A DNA stretch of 64,000 bases from Robbsia andropogonis. GTDB taxonomy: Bacteria; Pseudomonadota; Gammaproteobacteria; Burkholderiales; Burkholderiaceae. A model generated the notes under the pieces. That model was not told the origin of the DNA and ran no database searches. It saw nothing but the letters and a program-made list of their open reading frames with translations. The translations under genes were made by a program, and so were the position numbers. Shown one piece after another: positions 17,415 through 28,227 of this stretch (position 1 is the stretch's first letter; the number at the start of each line of letters is the position of its first letter). The stretch covers positions 1-64,000 of the forward strand of contig NZ_LAQU01000016.1 in the NCBI RefSeq assembly GCF_000970345.1, written 5' to 3'.

Positions 17415-18371
17415 GTGACAGATATCGAGGCTGGTAATGATATGGACAAAGATGAGAACGTAGCAGGGTTAATACGCTTCCTGCTTAAGTGGAGTTGTCG
17501 ACTGGCACGGATTCCATTTGGCAACAATACGCCGGCACAGCTGAACTGGAACAGCGTGGCTTTTAACAATAATGATCGACTGACGCTGGACGCAGCTGAG
17601 ACGCTGGCTTTACGAATGTTAAATCCATCTGAGAAGCTACGTCCCTATGAGGTGTTTTTGCTTGCGTTCTGGAAAGTTATGCAAACGCCCGAACGCCTGT
17701 ATCTGAAATTGCTAGACGAGCATCGTAACCGATTCTTTTATGACATCTTTGGGATTCGTGCGAATCATTCGATCCGTAACGAGGTCATTGAAGATGTTTC
17801 GAGAGAAAATGCATTTAATAAAAATGGTGAGGATGACAAAGTATTTATATTGAGAACTCGTCATCGTTTTCTGAATGTGGACGATTTAGGTAAGGGAATC
17901 GCGCGGCGATTTCCTCAGTTTAGAGTGCGTATAGAAGCGCGTGTCGACGATCCAAAGATGAATTCCGCTGCTATGAAGCTCGCGATTCTCCGAAAAGAGC
18001 CTGACGGTGAAAATCGATATACATTGTCAGAATTGGAGCAGGAGCATGTGCGACGTTTTTTAAATGAAACTACATCGGTCTACGCCAAGATCCGACCGGA
18101 ATTTAACCATGCGCATGCTCCGGTTGAGGTGACCTTGGAGTGGCGCGAAGGTATTGATCCGGTAAAGGCCGCCTCGACGGTCGATAGCGCATTTCGCGAA
18201 TGGACATGGACGCTATGGCGATTTGAGGAATGGAACGAGGGTGTACTGAGAAACGAAGTGATTGCTTTCATATCTTCGCAAAATATCGCGAAAAGTTTCA
18301 AAATCAATTTTACCGACGGGCAGGCACACTTCGGATTATTGACGCTTAACTTACTACCAACGATAAAATAG
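17415..18371 (+). CDS. CIS cluster protein of unknown function, candidate baseplate component
   Basis: 318 residues, not recognised as any named family. The first half is helical and basic (LIRFLLKWSCRLARIPFGNN); the second is mixed with a long hydrophilic centre. No signal peptide or membrane helix. AAGGGGG precedes a GTG start. Its position between gp25 and the gp6-like wedge gene, and the 9-bp spacing to the next gene, argue for a baseplate or assembly role. It might be a divergent gp7-like wedge partner; I cannot show that from sequence alone. Confidence 0.6.
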   Translation: MTDIEAGNDMDKDENVAGLIRFLLKWSCRLARIPFGNNTPAQLNWNSVAFNNNDRLTLDAAETLALRMLNPSEKLRPYEVFLLAFWKVMQTPERLYLKLLDEHRNRFFYDIFGIRANHSIRNEVIEDVSRENAFNKNGEDDKVFILRTRHRFLNVDDLGKGIARRFPQFRVRIEARVDDPKMNSAAMKLAILRKEPDGENRYTLSELEQEHVRRFLNETTSVYAKIRPEFNHAHAPVEVTLEWREGIDPVKAASTVDSAFREWTWTLWRFEEWNEGVLRNEVIAFISSQNIAKSFKINFTDGQAHFGLLTLNLLPTIK

Positions 18372-18380
18372 GGAGGCGTC

Positions 18381-21059
18381 ATGTTGAAGAAAAACGAAAA
18401 TCTGTCATTGATTCATTTTGATACTTTGTGGGAAACGATGTCGACCGTTCTGGCGGAACGTGCGGATGCTGAGTGGCAGCACCATGGCGATAGCGACCCG
18501 GGGGTCGCGATGCTTCAGGCATTGGCTTTTGGTGGCTCGGATGTTGCCTATCGCCACCTTCACACGCTTGAAGATCTTTTCACCTCAGAGGCCGCGCCGC
18601 CAGGCGACGAAACTGCGAAAGACATTACGCGCGAAGAGGCGCTAACGACCACGCCAGTCAGTGCAGATGACTATCGACGTTTGATACTCGACATGGTTGA
18701 GGAATACGATGGTGATGATAATTCTTTATATCATCCGTGCAAAAACGTCGTCGTCGCGCCCGACGCCGATGGCGATAGACTGTGTGTCTGGCTGCTGCCG
18801 GAAATGATTATTAGTGAGAGGCTGACAAGCCGATACGAAAATCAGCAAAAAAAACGCCTAATCTACAAGGTTGAGACGTTACTGAGTGCTAACCGAAGCC
18901 ACGGTGAGCGCCTGCCACGGGTCAACCTCATTGAACCGAGAAATGTCACGGTGAAGCTTGAAGTCGATTTAATTGATTGCAATGTCAATATCGCAAAGGT
19001 TTTCGCGCGGCTATATGATCTCCTAGATGATTGGATCTCACCACGGGCGAAACGGTGTTTCGATACAAATAAAAGAGATGCATGGCTGGCATGTCACGGC
19101 GGGCCTAAGACAGAGTATGGCTTTATTGAAATTCTGCCGCAGATCGACCTTATCCAGGACGGACAGGATTTCAATCAGAATCTTGAGATTTTGATAGAAA
19201 AGATTAAGTCCATTGAAGGGGTAAGAGGAATTTACGACATAGCTTTACAGTCGGATCGATCAAATAAAAATTTAGTAGACAAAAACACAAGCTTTGTTTT
19301 ATGTAAAGATAATTTCGGTGGCACTATTCGTGCCAATCCCGTGAACAGTGAAAATTATGTTGAATGGTGTGGCATCAAGATTCGTTTGCAAAGCGATGCG
19401 CCGAAGATACAGGCTGTCGACATTCACAAAGAGATTCTGTTGCTAAGAGCACCGCAACGTTTTACCAATTCAGTAAAAGATACACGAAGCAAGGCGATCA
19501 CAAAATACCGAAATGTCAAGGAATGGGCTGATGAGACTTGGAAACGCTTACCGCCTTCGCTTGCCTTAAATGGAAGACCCGTTGCAGCGCAGGATACGGA
19601 TTTACTACGACAGTTTCTGTCCGCTTTCGACGGGCACCTTAAGCATCTTTGCGATCGGCTCGACAAATTGAAGCTTCGATTGCGCTTTGTAAGCGATAAC
19701 GGCCTGGGGGTGTCTGGAAACAGCCAGCTTGGAACCGTATCAATACGTTCAGGGGAAAGCGCTGTGCTGAAGGACGAGGAACTTCGCGATGACGTTTTCG
19801 ATGTGGGCTATATCCAGGCGCATCTGTTGCAGTACTTCGGTTTTGGTCCAACCGAGTTGTCCAAAACACGCTATGGGTTTTATCGATCCGGAGCTGTTAC
19901 GCAAACAAATCGTTTTATTGATAGCATCGCGGATATTGCTCGAAAACGGCTGGCCGCAGAAGGTCCGATCACGGCGCTCCAAAAAGAAATTGCCTATTCG
20001 TTAGGTCTTTACTCTTCAGCGTTCTTTGCAGATGATCACAGTCATTGGCCTTTTTATATGCTCGACATTTCGCATTTGATACCGAAGGCCATAAGTCTGC
20101 AAGATGGAGTCCGAATTATCGAGAATGGCAAACAAATATTCGGCAAAATAAGCGGTAAGGTTTTGGAAGAGAACATTCACGAAATGGCCATCGGAGCTAT
20201 TGTCGACGTTCATAAGGGCACGTTCTCTTCGACACTGTCCGCATACCCGGGCATCATTACCGGTGTGGACCACGGTCAATCGATGGTCACCGTAAAGCTA
20301 TTTGGAGAACCCACTACGTGGGATGATGTTTCCACACAAAGGACTGTCCCGCAAAATCAGTTCATACTGAGACCACATCATGGTGATTCAGCCTATTTTC
20401 CACTTCGAGATTTAGCTAAACCAGAAGGTGGAGAAAAAATGCACTGGAAAGCGCACGTGGCATTCGGAGGTGTTTATCCATGGTTACACGAAAATTTGAA
20501 GGTCAAGGTTCATGTCTTGGATTCAGACTGCACCGAGTCGCAAGGTGGCTCTGCTACAGGAGCAGTGACGCTGCTCAATGCGAATGCTGACTCCGTAGTT
20601 GATTTCACGCTTCCGGAAAGTTTTAAGGAAACGTCAAAGCATCGCTTATTCGTAAGTGTGCCTGGTCTCTATGATCAGAGAGCTGCCGCAGGGCAGAGAT
20701 TAGCTTTTGTTTTTCCACTGTATCGAGACGTCGAGAATGCCAACTTCAAGGCTTGGCAAGCGAAAGTCAATTTTCAATTAAAACGGCTTGTACCTTCACA
20801 TCTGGAGTTCGAGGTGTATTGGTTAAAAGAGGAGACTTACTCTGCATTCGCTAGAAAATTTCACGACTGGCAGAATCGGTTCGACGAGCAAAGAGGCATG
20901 CCTGGGCCAGGCGCTATTCCCATTCTCGAAAGCTTAGGTCTTGCAAGAGTCGCGTTGCCATTGAAGGGCATCGGGACACTGCATATCAAGAAAGAAGGCG
21001 AGAGGGCAGATAACGCGCGGGAGGCACTTGAAAAGTGGATATTTCATGTAAATGATTAG
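18381..21059 (+). CDS. Baseplate wedge protein, gp6/J-like (Afp11/12-like)
   Basis: Large protein of 892 residues. The N-terminal WQHHGDSDPGVAMLQALAF and the following DVAYR match the J/gp6 hallmark (DPG...le..A...d...yR), and the middle contains the SAFFADDHSHW region and long helices. It should form the inner baseplate ring that bridges hub and sheath. GGGAGG precedes the ATG. By eye, base composition is clearly lower in G+C than the metabolic genes on either side, consistent with horizontal transfer of the CIS block. Confidence 0.8.
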   Translation: MLKKNENLSLIHFDTLWETMSTVLAERADAEWQHHGDSDPGVAMLQALAFGGSDVAYRHLHTLEDLFTSEAAPPGDETAKDITREEALTTTPVSADDYRRLILDMVEEYDGDDNSLYHPCKNVVVAPDADGDRLCVWLLPEMIISERLTSRYENQQKKRLIYKVETLLSANRSHGERLPRVNLIEPRNVTVKLEVDLIDCNVNIAKVFARLYDLLDDWISPRAKRCFDTNKRDAWLACHGGPKTEYGFIEILPQIDLIQDGQDFNQNLEILIEKIKSIEGVRGIYDIALQSDRSNKNLVDKNTSFVLCKDNFGGTIRANPVNSENYVEWCGIKIRLQSDAPKIQAVDIHKEILLLRAPQRFTNSVKDTRSKAITKYRNVKEWADETWKRLPPSLALNGRPVAAQDTDLLRQFLSAFDGHLKHLCDRLDKLKLRLRFVSDNGLGVSGNSQLGTVSIRSGESAVLKDEELRDDVFDVGYIQAHLLQYFGFGPTELSKTRYGFYRSGAVTQTNRFIDSIADIARKRLAAEGPITALQKEIAYSLGLYSSAFFADDHSHWPFYMLDISHLIPKAISLQDGVRIIENGKQIFGKISGKVLEENIHEMAIGAIVDVHKGTFSSTLSAYPGIITGVDHGQSMVTVKLFGEPTTWDDVSTQRTVPQNQFILRPHHGDSAYFPLRDLAKPEGGEKMHWKAHVAFGGVYPWLHENLKVKVHVLDSDCTESQGGSATGAVTLLNANADSVVDFTLPESFKETSKHRLFVSVPGLYDQRAAAGQRLAFVFPLYRDVENANFKAWQAKVNFQLKRLVPSHLEFEVYWLKEETYSAFARKFHDWQNRFDEQRGMPGPGAIPILESLGLARVALPLKGIGTLHIKKEGERADNAREALEKWIFHVND

Positions 21060-21113
21060 GAATCCGTTTGATATGTCGGATGACGTTGACAATAGAGGGG
21101 CCGGAACGCAGCG

Positions 21114-22736
21114 ATGATAAGGCTGAAAATTATTTTGCGGATGAGTTCGGGCGCGGAGCATGAGGTCTTGGCGGAATGTGGTGCGATCGTAAAAGCACGT
21201 CTGAAGCGTCCAGTGGAGAAGCTGTTTCAAACACTTGTTCAGACACACGAAGCAGGTTCCTCTATAAATGTCACCATGAATCTTGGTGCGATGGAACGTT
21301 CAGGTTGGCAGACTGAATTGCCTTCGCGGGCACTTTCTGCGCTGCAACAGCGGACATTTATCGTTCGCGTAGCACTAAACAGGGAGGACCGTCAAAGTAA
21401 ACTTAACGGGGGCGCCGATGACGGGCAAGGCGCGTTGGTTAAGAGCGATCCTGATGTGGTCGCCTCGTTGAATTGGCGCAAGGAAAACATCGATCGCACG
21501 GAGTACGAAGCTGGCGCGCCTGTTGAGGATGAACTTGGCGCGTTTGCCACTTTCCTGCGATGCGGATATTTTCGAGGAGCCATCTCATGGGGCACCAGTT
21601 CTCCGATAGATTGGTTGTCTAACCAGATCGAGAAACGCAGAAATAATTTCGTGCCAGCATTGACTCACGTGCTGGAAGAAAAAGTGGCGTTTTCTCGGCT
21701 ATCTCGTATCGTTGGTCAAGACATGGCGTCGAGCGTGACGCGCATATGTCAAGCCACGTCTGATGCTGATTGGGTTTTAGCGTATCTGGCAGGGAGATCT
21801 CTCGACGGGATACCACCGTGGGGTTCGAATACGCCGCATGCGTGGTTTGAAACGGCATTGCGAAATGTCACGAAGCACGCGCTCGATATTGCGCGGGTTG
21901 TCCAGGTTGATCCAACTAAGCAAGCACGGTTAGCCAATCTAATCGGCCAACCCCTGGTCGAGCAGTTGCTGCATATGAGCATTGACGTGCGAGATGGTCT
22001 TCCTCCAAGAATAGGTGACATGCATTCGATGCCGCAGGGTGCGTCCAGCATGGTGCAAGAGAAAGCCGTTGGCAAAGACGATATCAAAAGGCCACCTAGT
22101 CGTTTTCCCGCGGACGAGGTTCTCCCGCACATTCGCGCCACAACCGCCTTACCTGTTGCTAGGCCAAGGCGCGGCTTGATAGGACGCAGTGCCCACCGGC
22201 AACGGCTCCCCGATCTGGAGGCGATCGTGGTAACTAACGCTGGTCTGATTTGTCTCTGGCCGTTGATCCCGACCTTGCTTGCTCTGGTTGAATTCGTTCC
22301 CAGTCGTCGCGACGAGGGGGCAGCGCTATCGGACAATCAAGTGAACACGGCTGTACGTGCCGTGATGGTATTGGACTATCTTGTCTGGGGCGATCCGGCG
22401 TGGCAGGAGTGGCGCATGCCGATGAACAAAGTACTATGCGGCTTGCCGCAAGATATCTTAATCGACGGCGATATGTTGGAGCCTTGGCGCCTGGAAAAAA
22501 TCGACACTTGGTTTTCCACCCTCCCGAGACGTCTTCCTGGCTTGGGTGGATGCGGCGTAAGTGATTTACGGCAGCTCTTCTTACAGCGCTCTGGCCGTTT
22601 GGTTCCGGAGGGTGAACACTGGCGGATCGAGGTTGAAACCGATGCGAGCGATGTGTTGCTCGATAACCTGCCATGGCCAATGCAGCCGGTCGTTCTTCCC
22701 TGGCTCGATGAGCCGATTCATGTTACCTGGCGTTAG
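21114..22736 (+). CDS. CIS tape-measure protein (Afp14-like family)
   Basis: 540 residues with the C-terminal signature of contractile injection system tape-measure proteins: NAGLICLWPLIPTLL near 380, RAVMVLDYLVWGD, the MNKVLCGLP motif, then LRQLFLQRSGRL and a DVLLDNLPWPMQPVVLPWLD ending. It would set tube length. Last gene of the visible cluster. No AAA+ ATPase (Afp15) or terminator (Afp16) gene follows within the window. Confidence 0.82.
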   Translation: MIRLKIILRMSSGAEHEVLAECGAIVKARLKRPVEKLFQTLVQTHEAGSSINVTMNLGAMERSGWQTELPSRALSALQQRTFIVRVALNREDRQSKLNGGADDGQGALVKSDPDVVASLNWRKENIDRTEYEAGAPVEDELGAFATFLRCGYFRGAISWGTSSPIDWLSNQIEKRRNNFVPALTHVLEEKVAFSRLSRIVGQDMASSVTRICQATSDADWVLAYLAGRSLDGIPPWGSNTPHAWFETALRNVTKHALDIARVVQVDPTKQARLANLIGQPLVEQLLHMSIDVRDGLPPRIGDMHSMPQGASSMVQEKAVGKDDIKRPPSRFPADEVLPHIRATTALPVARPRRGLIGRSAHRQRLPDLEAIVVTNAGLICLWPLIPTLLALVEFVPSRRDEGAALSDNQVNTAVRAVMVLDYLVWGDPAWQEWRMPMNKVLCGLPQDILIDGDMLEPWRLEKIDTWFSTLPRRLPGLGGCGVSDLRQLFLQRSGRLVPEGEHWRIEVETDASDVLLDNLPWPMQPVVLPWLDEPIHVTWR

Positions 22737-22857
22737 TCGCTGCTTTTGCAGCAGATCCTGCCACATATGGAAATGATTGTGATTGGATTGAACATGATCG
22801 TCGCCGCCGTGACCGCGAAGCATTGGCGTCACTCGATGCTTCGCGCCGGGTAACCGG

Positions 22858-23874
22858 TCAGCCTTGCGCCCCGTCGGGTCGGGACGGAATCAGCTTAAGC
22901 ACCGCGTCGTAGCGTTCTCGTGAGATCTGAACGACACCCTCCGCCATCGCGCGTTCCCGCGCGGCAAAGCGGCGCTGCGAAGGCAGTCGGGCGCCTTGAC
23001 CGGTAATACGATCGAACATCGCTTCCGCATAGGCGTTTCCGACCTCTCCTGACCCGCCACTGAACATGAGTGGATCGAACGCCACGATTAGTTCGCCATG
23101 GCACGGCACCGCGCCCACGCCACCGTCACGCTTCGCCGATTCAATCGACGTCAATTCACCCATCAACGGTCCCGCCAGTAATTCGATCATCGTCGCCAAT
23201 GCCGACCCTTTGTGACCACCAAAGGTCCGCATCGCGCCTTCCAGTGCCGCAGCCGGATCGTCAGTGGCCTGGCCTTGGGCGTCGATCGCCCAATCCAGCG
23301 GAATCTTGGTGCCGGCCTGGCGGTGCAGCTCGATCTCTCCCCGTGCGATAGCCGATGTCGCGAAGTCGAACACGTAAGGAAGGGGGCCGGGTCGGGGCCA
23401 GGCAAAGGCAATCGGATTCGTGCCGAAGACCGGTCGATTTCCGCCCGCCGGGGCTACCCAATCATGCGCGGGCGTCATTGCCAAGCCGGCAAGCCCCGCC
23501 ACTGCCAGTGCTTCCACCTCGGGCCATAATGCAGAAACGTGGTAGCAATCGTGAATTGCCATTGCGGCAATGCCGGTCCGACGCGCCTTTTCGATCAACA
23601 ATGGCAAGCCGCGCTCGAAAGCCAGCGTCGAGAAGCCAAAATCGGCGTCCACGCGAACCAGCGCCGGGGTCGCGTCCTCGACTACTGGCATTGCATGACC
23701 CCGCACGGCACCGTGGCGCAGCGTGTGGACGCAGGCAAACAAGCGGTATAAGCCATGAGACTGGCAGTCGTCGCGTTGCCCCGCGGTCAAAGTGCGCGCC
23801 ATTGCCGCGGCTTGATCCTCACTCATGCCATTTAGCGTCAATACCTTCTCTGCCAGCGCCAACACGGCTTCCAA
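22858..23874 (-). CDS. Ldh-family NAD(P)H oxidoreductase, piperideine-/pyrroline-2-carboxylate reductase type
   Basis: Malate/L-lactate dehydrogenase-like (non-LDH fold) enzyme. Family features: AIHDCYHVSALWPEVEALA, TNPIAFAWPRP, the FDFATSAIARGEI cofactor segment, and CHGELIVAFDP near the end, which points to delta-1-piperideine-2-carboxylate / delta-1-pyrroline-2-carboxylate reductases of D-amino acid and hydroxyproline catabolism. The start is uncertain: similarity begins at about 23880, no ATG is in frame, and TTG 23874 is the nearest candidate with only a distant GGAGG. The frame stays open to 24111. Exact substrate undetermined. Confidence 0.75.
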   Translation of the reverse strand: MEAVLALAEKVLTLNGMSEDQAAAMARTLTAGQRDDCQSHGLYRLFACVHTLRHGAVRGHAMPVVEDATPALVRVDADFGFSTLAFERGLPLLIEKARRTGIAAMAIHDCYHVSALWPEVEALAVAGLAGLAMTPAHDWVAPAGGNRPVFGTNPIAFAWPRPGPLPYVFDFATSAIARGEIELHRQAGTKIPLDWAIDAQGQATDDPAAALEGAMRTFGGHKGSALATMIELLAGPLMGELTSIESAKRDGGVGAVPCHGELIVAFDPLMFSGGSGEVGNAYAEAMFDRITGQGARLPSQRRFAARERAMAEGVVQISRERYDAVLKLIPSRPDGAQG

Positions 23875-24407
23875 CGTGAGAGCGATCGTGTCAGGATGCG
23901 GTTGTCCGCCTCCACTGGCGTCGGTGTCGGCGTTCGCAGCATGGGGAAAACGGGGGTTGCGCTTTAGGATATTCAACGACGTCGGCTCGATGATGGAGAA
24001 ACAGAAATACGTGGCAATCCTCCTATCGCGATCGGGCGATGAGGTCTGGGAGGAATGGCTGATTCTAATGCACGCTGCTTGCCTTGCTTCAAAACCCGGT
24101 ATGTGCTGCAAAACAGTGCATACTGCTTCGGCATTCGTGGACCTGAACGCGATGGCATGGGTCGCGCCCGCGCGCGAGGCAGTCGCATGATAACGTTCGT
24201 GTGGTGGCGGGTCGGGCGCGTTTCCTGATCGTCCGTGTACGGTGGTCTGTATTATTTGGAAAGAAAACGCCGGAATCCGGTTCGTCGATCGGCAGGCTCT
24301 AGTGGAGAAGTATCACGCCATGTCTGCCGCCTCGGCGATGCGTGACCATTGCCGTGCGCAGCATGGGGTTGCCGCGGTGTATCGCCAGTGGCGGGAGTAA
24401 AATAAAG

Positions 24408-24959
24408 TTGACTGAGTTCGTGGCGCGTCTGCGCCAACCTTGGATCGCACGAACACTGTATTTGGTTGCGTGTCACGTTGGCTGGTTCGTGAGCGTATTG
24501 AGCGCAGCACGCCACCTCGCTTGGATCGGCGCCGTTTTTTCATTGTGCATGTTCGTCTACCACCTGATAGTGGCGGAACGTCCTCGGGACGAGGCGATCC
24601 TCGCCTGTATTGTCCTGTTGGGGGCCGCATGCTGGGAGTCAGCGATTGTGCGCACGCACGTGATCGTGTATGCCACCGGCACGCTCTGGCCCGGCACCGC
24701 CCCGTACTGGATTCTGGCTTTGTGGCTGCAGCTCGCGATCCAGGTCAACGTTCTGCTGGCGTGGTTCAAGCGGCATCTGTGGCTGGCGGCGCTGCTGGGC
24801 GCCGTGGCGGGGCCACTATCGTTTCGTGCAGGCGTGGCCATGGGGGCGGCACGATTTCCCGATGCCGCCTTCGCCACCGGTGTACTTGCCATAGGCTGGG
24901 CATGCTTGTTTCCCGCATTGATGGTTTTGGGGCGGCGGTGGAATGGCATGACGGCTTGA
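24408..24959 (+). CDS. DUF2878 family integral membrane protein
   Basis: About 183 residues with five or six hydrophobic segments (for example YLVACHVGWFVSVLSAA, LGAVAGPLSFRAGVAMGAA) and the GPLSFRAG motif typical of DUF2878. Function unknown. The TTG start at 24408 is preferred because GGGAG lies 10 bp upstream and it removes a soluble N-terminal extension; ATG 24342 is the alternative. It converges with the LacI-type gene. Confidence 0.75.
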   Translation: MTEFVARLRQPWIARTLYLVACHVGWFVSVLSAARHLAWIGAVFSLCMFVYHLIVAERPRDEAILACIVLLGAACWESAIVRTHVIVYATGTLWPGTAPYWILALWLQLAIQVNVLLAWFKRHLWLAALLGAVAGPLSFRAGVAMGAARFPDAAFATGVLAIGWACLFPALMVLGRRWNGMTA

Positions 24960-24971
24960 AAGGCCGGCAAG

Positions 24972-26027
24972 TCAGATCGTTTCGCGATCGATCAAGGCAA
25001 AGCCGACGTCGGCGCAAACCGGAGGACGAGGTGAGGCCGATAGTTCATCCATGGGCCGATCCCCTTGTAGTCGATCGAGTAACGCACGCGCGGCCATCAC
25101 ACCAATGCGGCGACCATCCACATTGATCGTGGATAGTCGGGGTTCTGTTTCCGCTGCAAATTCGAGATCACCGAAGCCGCAGATTGCCAATGCGGTCGGT
25201 ACCGCGACACCTAGCGCTTTCGCTTCACGGAGCACGCCGAGCGCAACGAGGTCGGAACCACAGAAAATGGCATCGATCGCCGGATCTTGCGCGCGCAGAC
25301 GGCGGTACGCTTCTTTGCCTACGGCCACGGAGCTGGGTGGATCGACAATGATTTCGCCGATTTCCGGGATACCGGCGTCGGCGAGCGTATCGCGAAAGCC
25401 GCTGCGCCGTGCCAAAGCCCGTTCGTCGTTCGCGGAGACCAGGGCAGGACGGGTGACACCGCGCTGCAGAAAGCGGCGTGCAACGGTTTGTCCTACCTGA
25501 TAATGGGAAAAGCCGATGAGCATGTCGATCGGCCCTTCGGTGATGTCCCAGGTTTCTACGATCGGCAGGTCCAACACCGATAGCCGCTGGCGTAGCGATT
25601 CCGTATGTGCCACACCTGTCAGGAGAACTCCTTCGGGACGCCGGCTCATCACCGCGTCGAGCAATTGCTCTTCGTTCTTGTCGTCGTATCCGCTCAGTGC
25701 CAGCAACACCTGATACCCCGCCGCGCTCATCGTCTCGCTAAACGCCTGGATGGTCTCGGAAAACAGGGAATGGACAATCGTCGGGACAATTGCCGCAATC
25801 AGTCGAGATCTCGCGGAGGAGAGCCCGCCGGCAAGACGATTGGGCACATAGCCCAGCTTTTGCACTGCCTCCCGCACCCGTTCGAGCGTTTCCGGCGCTA
25901 CGGTGTGCGGTTGATTGAAGACGCGCGACACGGTAATCGGCGAGACGCCCGCGCAGCGCGCGACGTCGGTGATGCGTGGCGCCTTCGCCGCGCCACGGAT
26001 GCGCTGTTTTATCTCGGACTCGGCCAT
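24972..26027 (-). CDS. LacI/GntR-type transcriptional regulator
   Basis: 351 residues. N-terminal LacI helix-turn-helix (ITDVARCAGVSPITVSRVFN, residues about 19-38) and hinge helix (YVPNRLAGGLSSARS), then a periplasmic-binding-protein-like ligand domain (LIAAIVPTIVHSLFS; DAIFCGSDLVALGVLREAK). It resembles gluconate-type GntR repressors within LacI. Neighbours do not reveal its target; the formaldehyde dehydrogenase gene upstream on the same strand is 42 bp away. Confidence 0.9.
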   Translation of the reverse strand: MAESEIKQRIRGAAKAPRITDVARCAGVSPITVSRVFNQPHTVAPETLERVREAVQKLGYVPNRLAGGLSSARSRLIAAIVPTIVHSLFSETIQAFSETMSAAGYQVLLALSGYDDKNEEQLLDAVMSRRPEGVLLTGVAHTESLRQRLSVLDLPIVETWDITEGPIDMLIGFSHYQVGQTVARRFLQRGVTRPALVSANDERALARRSGFRDTLADAGIPEIGEIIVDPPSSVAVGKEAYRRLRAQDPAIDAIFCGSDLVALGVLREAKALGVAVPTALAICGFGDLEFAAETEPRLSTINVDGRRIGVMAARALLDRLQGDRPMDELSASPRPPVCADVGFALIDRETI

Positions 26028-26069
26028 GACGACGATCCTTTTTCCCGATGCCGTTACGGCGGCCTCGAA

Positions 26070-27239
<1,170 letters not shown>

Positions 27240-27459
27240 TCACCCCGGTCTCCGCCGATCACCATCGCGCGATGCTGGGGTCGGCCACAGCGCGCAAGCG
27301 CACGCTGTCATGGCACGAATTCGACATCGCAGGGGATCCGTCCGTGTTACGTGCAGATTAGTCAATGCCGCGGTCCTGAACGACATACGGTTTATTGACA
27401 AGGCAGCAAGTAGTGTGGGGCCTCCCTGCGAGGCGTGGCTATTTTTGCTGGGCGAGAGT

Positions 27460-28026
27460 CTAGAGTGCGTCGTCTTGCTCGATCTTTTGATCACGAACAC
27501 GCGTCATCAACACGTCCATACCGGCCAGCAGCACCGCGGATACGACAAATGCCATATGAATACCGATGCCCCATGCCAAAGTCCGTGTGCTGACGTGCTC
27601 GATGCTCATGAAGTTTTTTAGCAACTCGATAGCCGAGATGGCGACGATGGACGCCATCAACTTCAACTTCAAGTCGCTGAAACCCACGTGCGCAACCCAA
27701 TCCGGCGTATCTTTGTGCCCTTCGAGGTCGAGTTTCGAGACAAAGTTCTGATAGCCGCCGAACATGATCATCAGCATCAGATTGCCCATCAGAGACAGGT
27801 CGATCAACGAAAGAAGCCCAAGAATCGTATCATCAACGGTCATCGAGATCATATGGCTGACCATATGCCAGCATTCTTGCGCGAATTTGAATAAAAGCAA
27901 AAGCATGCTGAGCGCCAGTCCAACATAGATCGGCGCCAAGATCCAGCGTGATGCGAACAAGCCGCGCTCAATGGCATACTCGAGCGGGTGATTCGGTTGT
28001 CCTGTCGTTTTTTGCTTCGTGTTCAT
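27460..28026 (-). CDS. UPF0114 (YqhA) family membrane protein
   Basis: About 188 residues with four hydrophobic segments (WILAPIYVGLALSMLLLLFK; LIDLSLMGNLMLMIMFGGY, in parts) and the family motif NFVSKLD. Function unknown; the family resembles ion-channel-like YqhA proteins. ATG 28026 is preferred over an upstream GTG at 28050. Neither has a good ribosome binding site. Confidence 0.85.
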   Translation of the reverse strand: MNTKQKTTGQPNHPLEYAIERGLFASRWILAPIYVGLALSMLLLLFKFAQECWHMVSHMISMTVDDTILGLLSLIDLSLMGNLMLMIMFGGYQNFVSKLDLEGHKDTPDWVAHVGFSDLKLKLMASIVAISAIELLKNFMSIEHVSTRTLAWGIGIHMAFVVSAVLLAGMDVLMTRVRDQKIEQDDAL

Positions 28027-28227
28027 GATCTGGTGGGAAGGAAAAAACACCTAAAGGCATTTCCCGGGAAAGCCCTGGGTCTTATGACTTTCACTGGGAA
28101 AGTGGCATCGTTTGCGGTTTTGTCATCGCATCTCATTATGCATGAAAGCGGTTAGTAATGCGCTTTAGCCATCGGGCAGGCATCGGTTTTGCATCACTGT
28201 CGGCATGGCATGTATAGGAGAAGCGTA

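Noticed and set aside
12620-22736. Classical type VI secretion system
   Set aside because: No TssJ, TssL, TssM, ClpV or Hcp-type gene set; presence of DUF5908, Afp7-like and tape-measure genes points to an extracellular-CIS-like system.
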